From contig JYOD01000013.1 of NCBI GenBank assembly GCA_000955785.1, positions 155,495 through 219,494 of the forward strand: a stretch of 64,000 nucleotides of DNA. The letters run 5' to 3'. This stretch comes from Burkholderiaceae bacterium 16 (GTDB taxonomy: Bacteria > Pseudomonadota > Gammaproteobacteria > Burkholderiales > Burkholderiaceae). This document shows, piece after piece, positions 62,768 to 64,000 of this stretch (its first letter is position 1; the number at the start of each line of letters is the position of its first letter). The notes under the pieces are model-generated. The model had not been told where the DNA came from, made no database searches, and saw only the letters and a program-made list of their open reading frames with translations. Made by a program: the position numbers and the translations under genes.

Positions 62768-63370
62768 TTAACGCGTATTGACCTGAACCTTGATGCCATC
62801 GGGCAGCACAGTAATGGCGCCTGGCTCCACATCTTTGCCGGCGATGCGCAATTGCTCCGGCGTGAAGGTGTAAAGCGGGTAATCGCGTAGCAACTGCTGC
62901 GCCACCACGGCGCCGATCGCGTTCAGTTGCTCCCCATATTGCGCCGGCATGCCGTTTACCTGGACCCGCTCGACGGATGGATTGTCGAGCAGCACGGCGC
63001 GTTTTGCCGGATCGTATTTGAGTGCGCTGCTGAGCGAAAGCGTGCCGTTGATCGGCGGTGCCGGCAGCAAGGTATTGCCGAGTTGCGCGTCCATCTGGGT
63101 GGTCACGCGATTATTGGCGTCGTCGAATACCAGGCGCGGATGCGTCAGTTGCACGTCGATTACCTGGCCATAACGCAGCGTCGCGGGAAAGCGTTTTTCC
63201 ACGGCAGCCTGCAATTCCTCGCGGGTGAATGTGTATTCGCCGGTCCAGACGTTATAGCCGGCCCAGGCGGTGGCGGCGCCAAGCATGGTGAGTGCTGTGA
63301 CGGCTTTCAAGGTCCTGGCGCGGATGGACCGTGCGGGCAGGAGTCGGGTGCGGGGTTGCATGGTCGGCAT
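62768..63370 (-). CDS. DUF1439 (YceB-like) exported lipid-binding-type protein
   Basis: A 200-residue protein with an N-terminal hydrophobic segment (residues 20-38) after a basic stretch; it may be a signal or anchor. The mature part (YTFTREELQAAVEKRFPA; VQLTHPRLVFDD; NGTLSLSSALKYDPAKRAVLLDNP) is the DUF1439 beta-rich fold seen in YceB-type outer-membrane proteins. GGAGG lies nine bases before ATG 63370. Possible lipid binding is family inference. Confidence 0.85.
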   Translation of the reverse strand: MPTMQPRTRLLPARSIRARTLKAVTALTMLGAATAWAGYNVWTGEYTFTREELQAAVEKRFPATLRYGQVIDVQLTHPRLVFDDANNRVTTQMDAQLGNTLLPAPPINGTLSLSSALKYDPAKRAVLLDNPSVERVQVNGMPAQYGEQLNAIGAVVAQQLLRDYPLYTFTPEQLRIAGKDVEPGAITVLPDGIKVQVNTR

Positions 63371-63481
63371 GCTGCGGTGCCTCCAGGTTGGCGTTTTGCG
63401 CGTTACCCGGTCTGACCGCGGTGGTGATGGCTTTGTTCAATCGTGGCGGATTTTGTCGTCGCGGAGTGCCGCCGTGTGTTC

Positions 63482-63685
63482 TCAATAATGCGGCGGGATT
63501 TCGTGCTGTGGGCCGCCTTCGGCGCCGCCGGTGCCGCTGGAGCGCATTTGCTGGTAGAGCGCCTGCAACTGCTCTTGCAGCAGGTCGATCTGGCGTTGTT
63601 GCCGTGCTACGGCGAGGTTGAGGCTGTCGAGGAGGTCGTCCTGGAAGGCAACCTTGATTTCGAGTTCGGTCAGGCGGGAATCCAT
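63482..63685 (-). CDS. slyX: SlyX-family small coiled-coil protein
   Basis: A 67-residue protein beginning MDSRLTELEIKVAFQDDLLDSLN. The central region is heptad-rich (coiled coil to about residue 55) and the C-terminus ends GPQHEIPPHY, the usual SlyX tail. AGGAAAAC precedes the start at 63685; a longer reading upstream is Ser/Pro-rich and rejected. Function is unknown in all bacteria examined. Confidence 0.88.
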   Translation of the reverse strand: MDSRLTELEIKVAFQDDLLDSLNLAVARQQRQIDLLQEQLQALYQQMRSSGTGGAEGGPQHEIPPHY

Positions 63686-64000
63686 TTTTGTGTTTTCCTG
63701 GGGGGATGGGGAATTGTAAGGCTTAATGGTTGGGTGGCTTTTTGATGGGGTTTGATGGTGTGAGTGGGCGGTGTTGGCTGTTGGACTCAAGGGCTTGGTG
63801 AGGTTTCTTTGCTGCTGGTGTTATTTGATCGGTGTTGGTTTTTGCACGCAACAGCCATACGACATCCCCCCTGCGGGGGGCTGCCGGTCACTTTTCTTTG
63901 CGTTCGGCAAAGAGGGTGATGACAAATTCAGGCATTGGTCAATCGGCGTACGAGCAAGCGTGCCTGAGATAGCCAGATCCAAGCGGTAGCGCTGGCGACG
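63686..64000. other. Terminal stretch with a common Burkholderiales intergenic motif
   Basis: No gene is visible from the SlyX start to the window edge. The segment around 63860-63910 (CCCCCCTGCGGGGGGCTGCCGG, then CACTTTTCTTTGC) resembles a dispersed intergenic element often found in this family; that recognition is from memory. Confidence 0.35.

Overview
The window is a very GC-rich bacterial chromosome segment, apart from a few AT-rich operators and a slightly atypical patch around 44.3-46.1 kb. Gene content points to a Burkholderiaceae betaproteobacterium of the Cupriavidus/Ralstonia type: an Ala/Lys/Pro-rich histone H1-like protein, many periplasmic solute-binding proteins, multiheme cytochromes, REP-like CCCTCTCCC palindromes and dispersed catabolic clusters. 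The genus is an inference from content; no rRNA or tRNA was seen, and no intact insertion sequence or CRISPR array.

Layout. 0-8.5 kb: a truncated cache-domain sensor, a CHASE-PAS-PAS-GGDEF-EAL protein and a 2-aminoethylphosphonate-type ABC importer. 8.7-12.8 kb: a PadR regulator, a candidate small RNA, an EamA exporter, a MipA/OmpV outer-membrane protein, a Cys-rich small protein and a Fur paralogue, followed by a gene-poor stretch with an unassigned Fur box. 12.8-14.4 kb: a chemoreceptor. 14.6-16.8 kb: a reactive-sulfur cluster (BigR-like ArsR repressor, two YeeE/YedE half-transporters, TsdA-type dihaem cytochrome). 17.0-21.9 kb: a Fur-box-preceded operon (PepSY membrane protein, DUF2271, DUF4198, ApbE, membrane-anchored flavoprotein reductase), probably for reductive iron handling. 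22.0-29.2 kb: a minus-strand CoA/acid catabolism operon led by an IclR regulator.

29.5-44 kb: a penicillin-acylase family enzyme, a five-haem fusion cytochrome behind an FNR-type box, a polar amino acid ABC importer, an exported amidohydrolase, LysP, a small MscS channel and a zinc alcohol dehydrogenase. 44.3-48.3 kb is degenerate: a GrpB-family gene, a 5'-truncated gamma-glutamyltransferase and a hybrid sensor kinase that has lost its phospho-acceptor domain and is frameshifted. 48.4-56.1 kb holds a TetR/carotenoid oxygenase operon, a LysR regulator and an ArsR/P450/monooxygenase/TauE cluster. 56.3-63.7 kb has a PHB-depolymerase-like esterase, a ferredoxin/IMPACT pair, a Tat-exported PhoX-like protein, a DUF938 methyltransferase, histone H1-like protein, DUF1439 and SlyX.

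The observations most worth following up are: the triheme-cytochrome/TsdA fusion together with a stand-alone TsdA about 17 kb away; the Fur box with no obvious target at 12.59 kb; a compact promoter-to-terminator small-RNA candidate at 9.1-9.2 kb; a 43-codon signal-peptide-like reading frame coupled to an acyl-CoA synthetase; and a thiolase-like/DUF35 pair that appears to lack the thiolase nucleophile cysteine.
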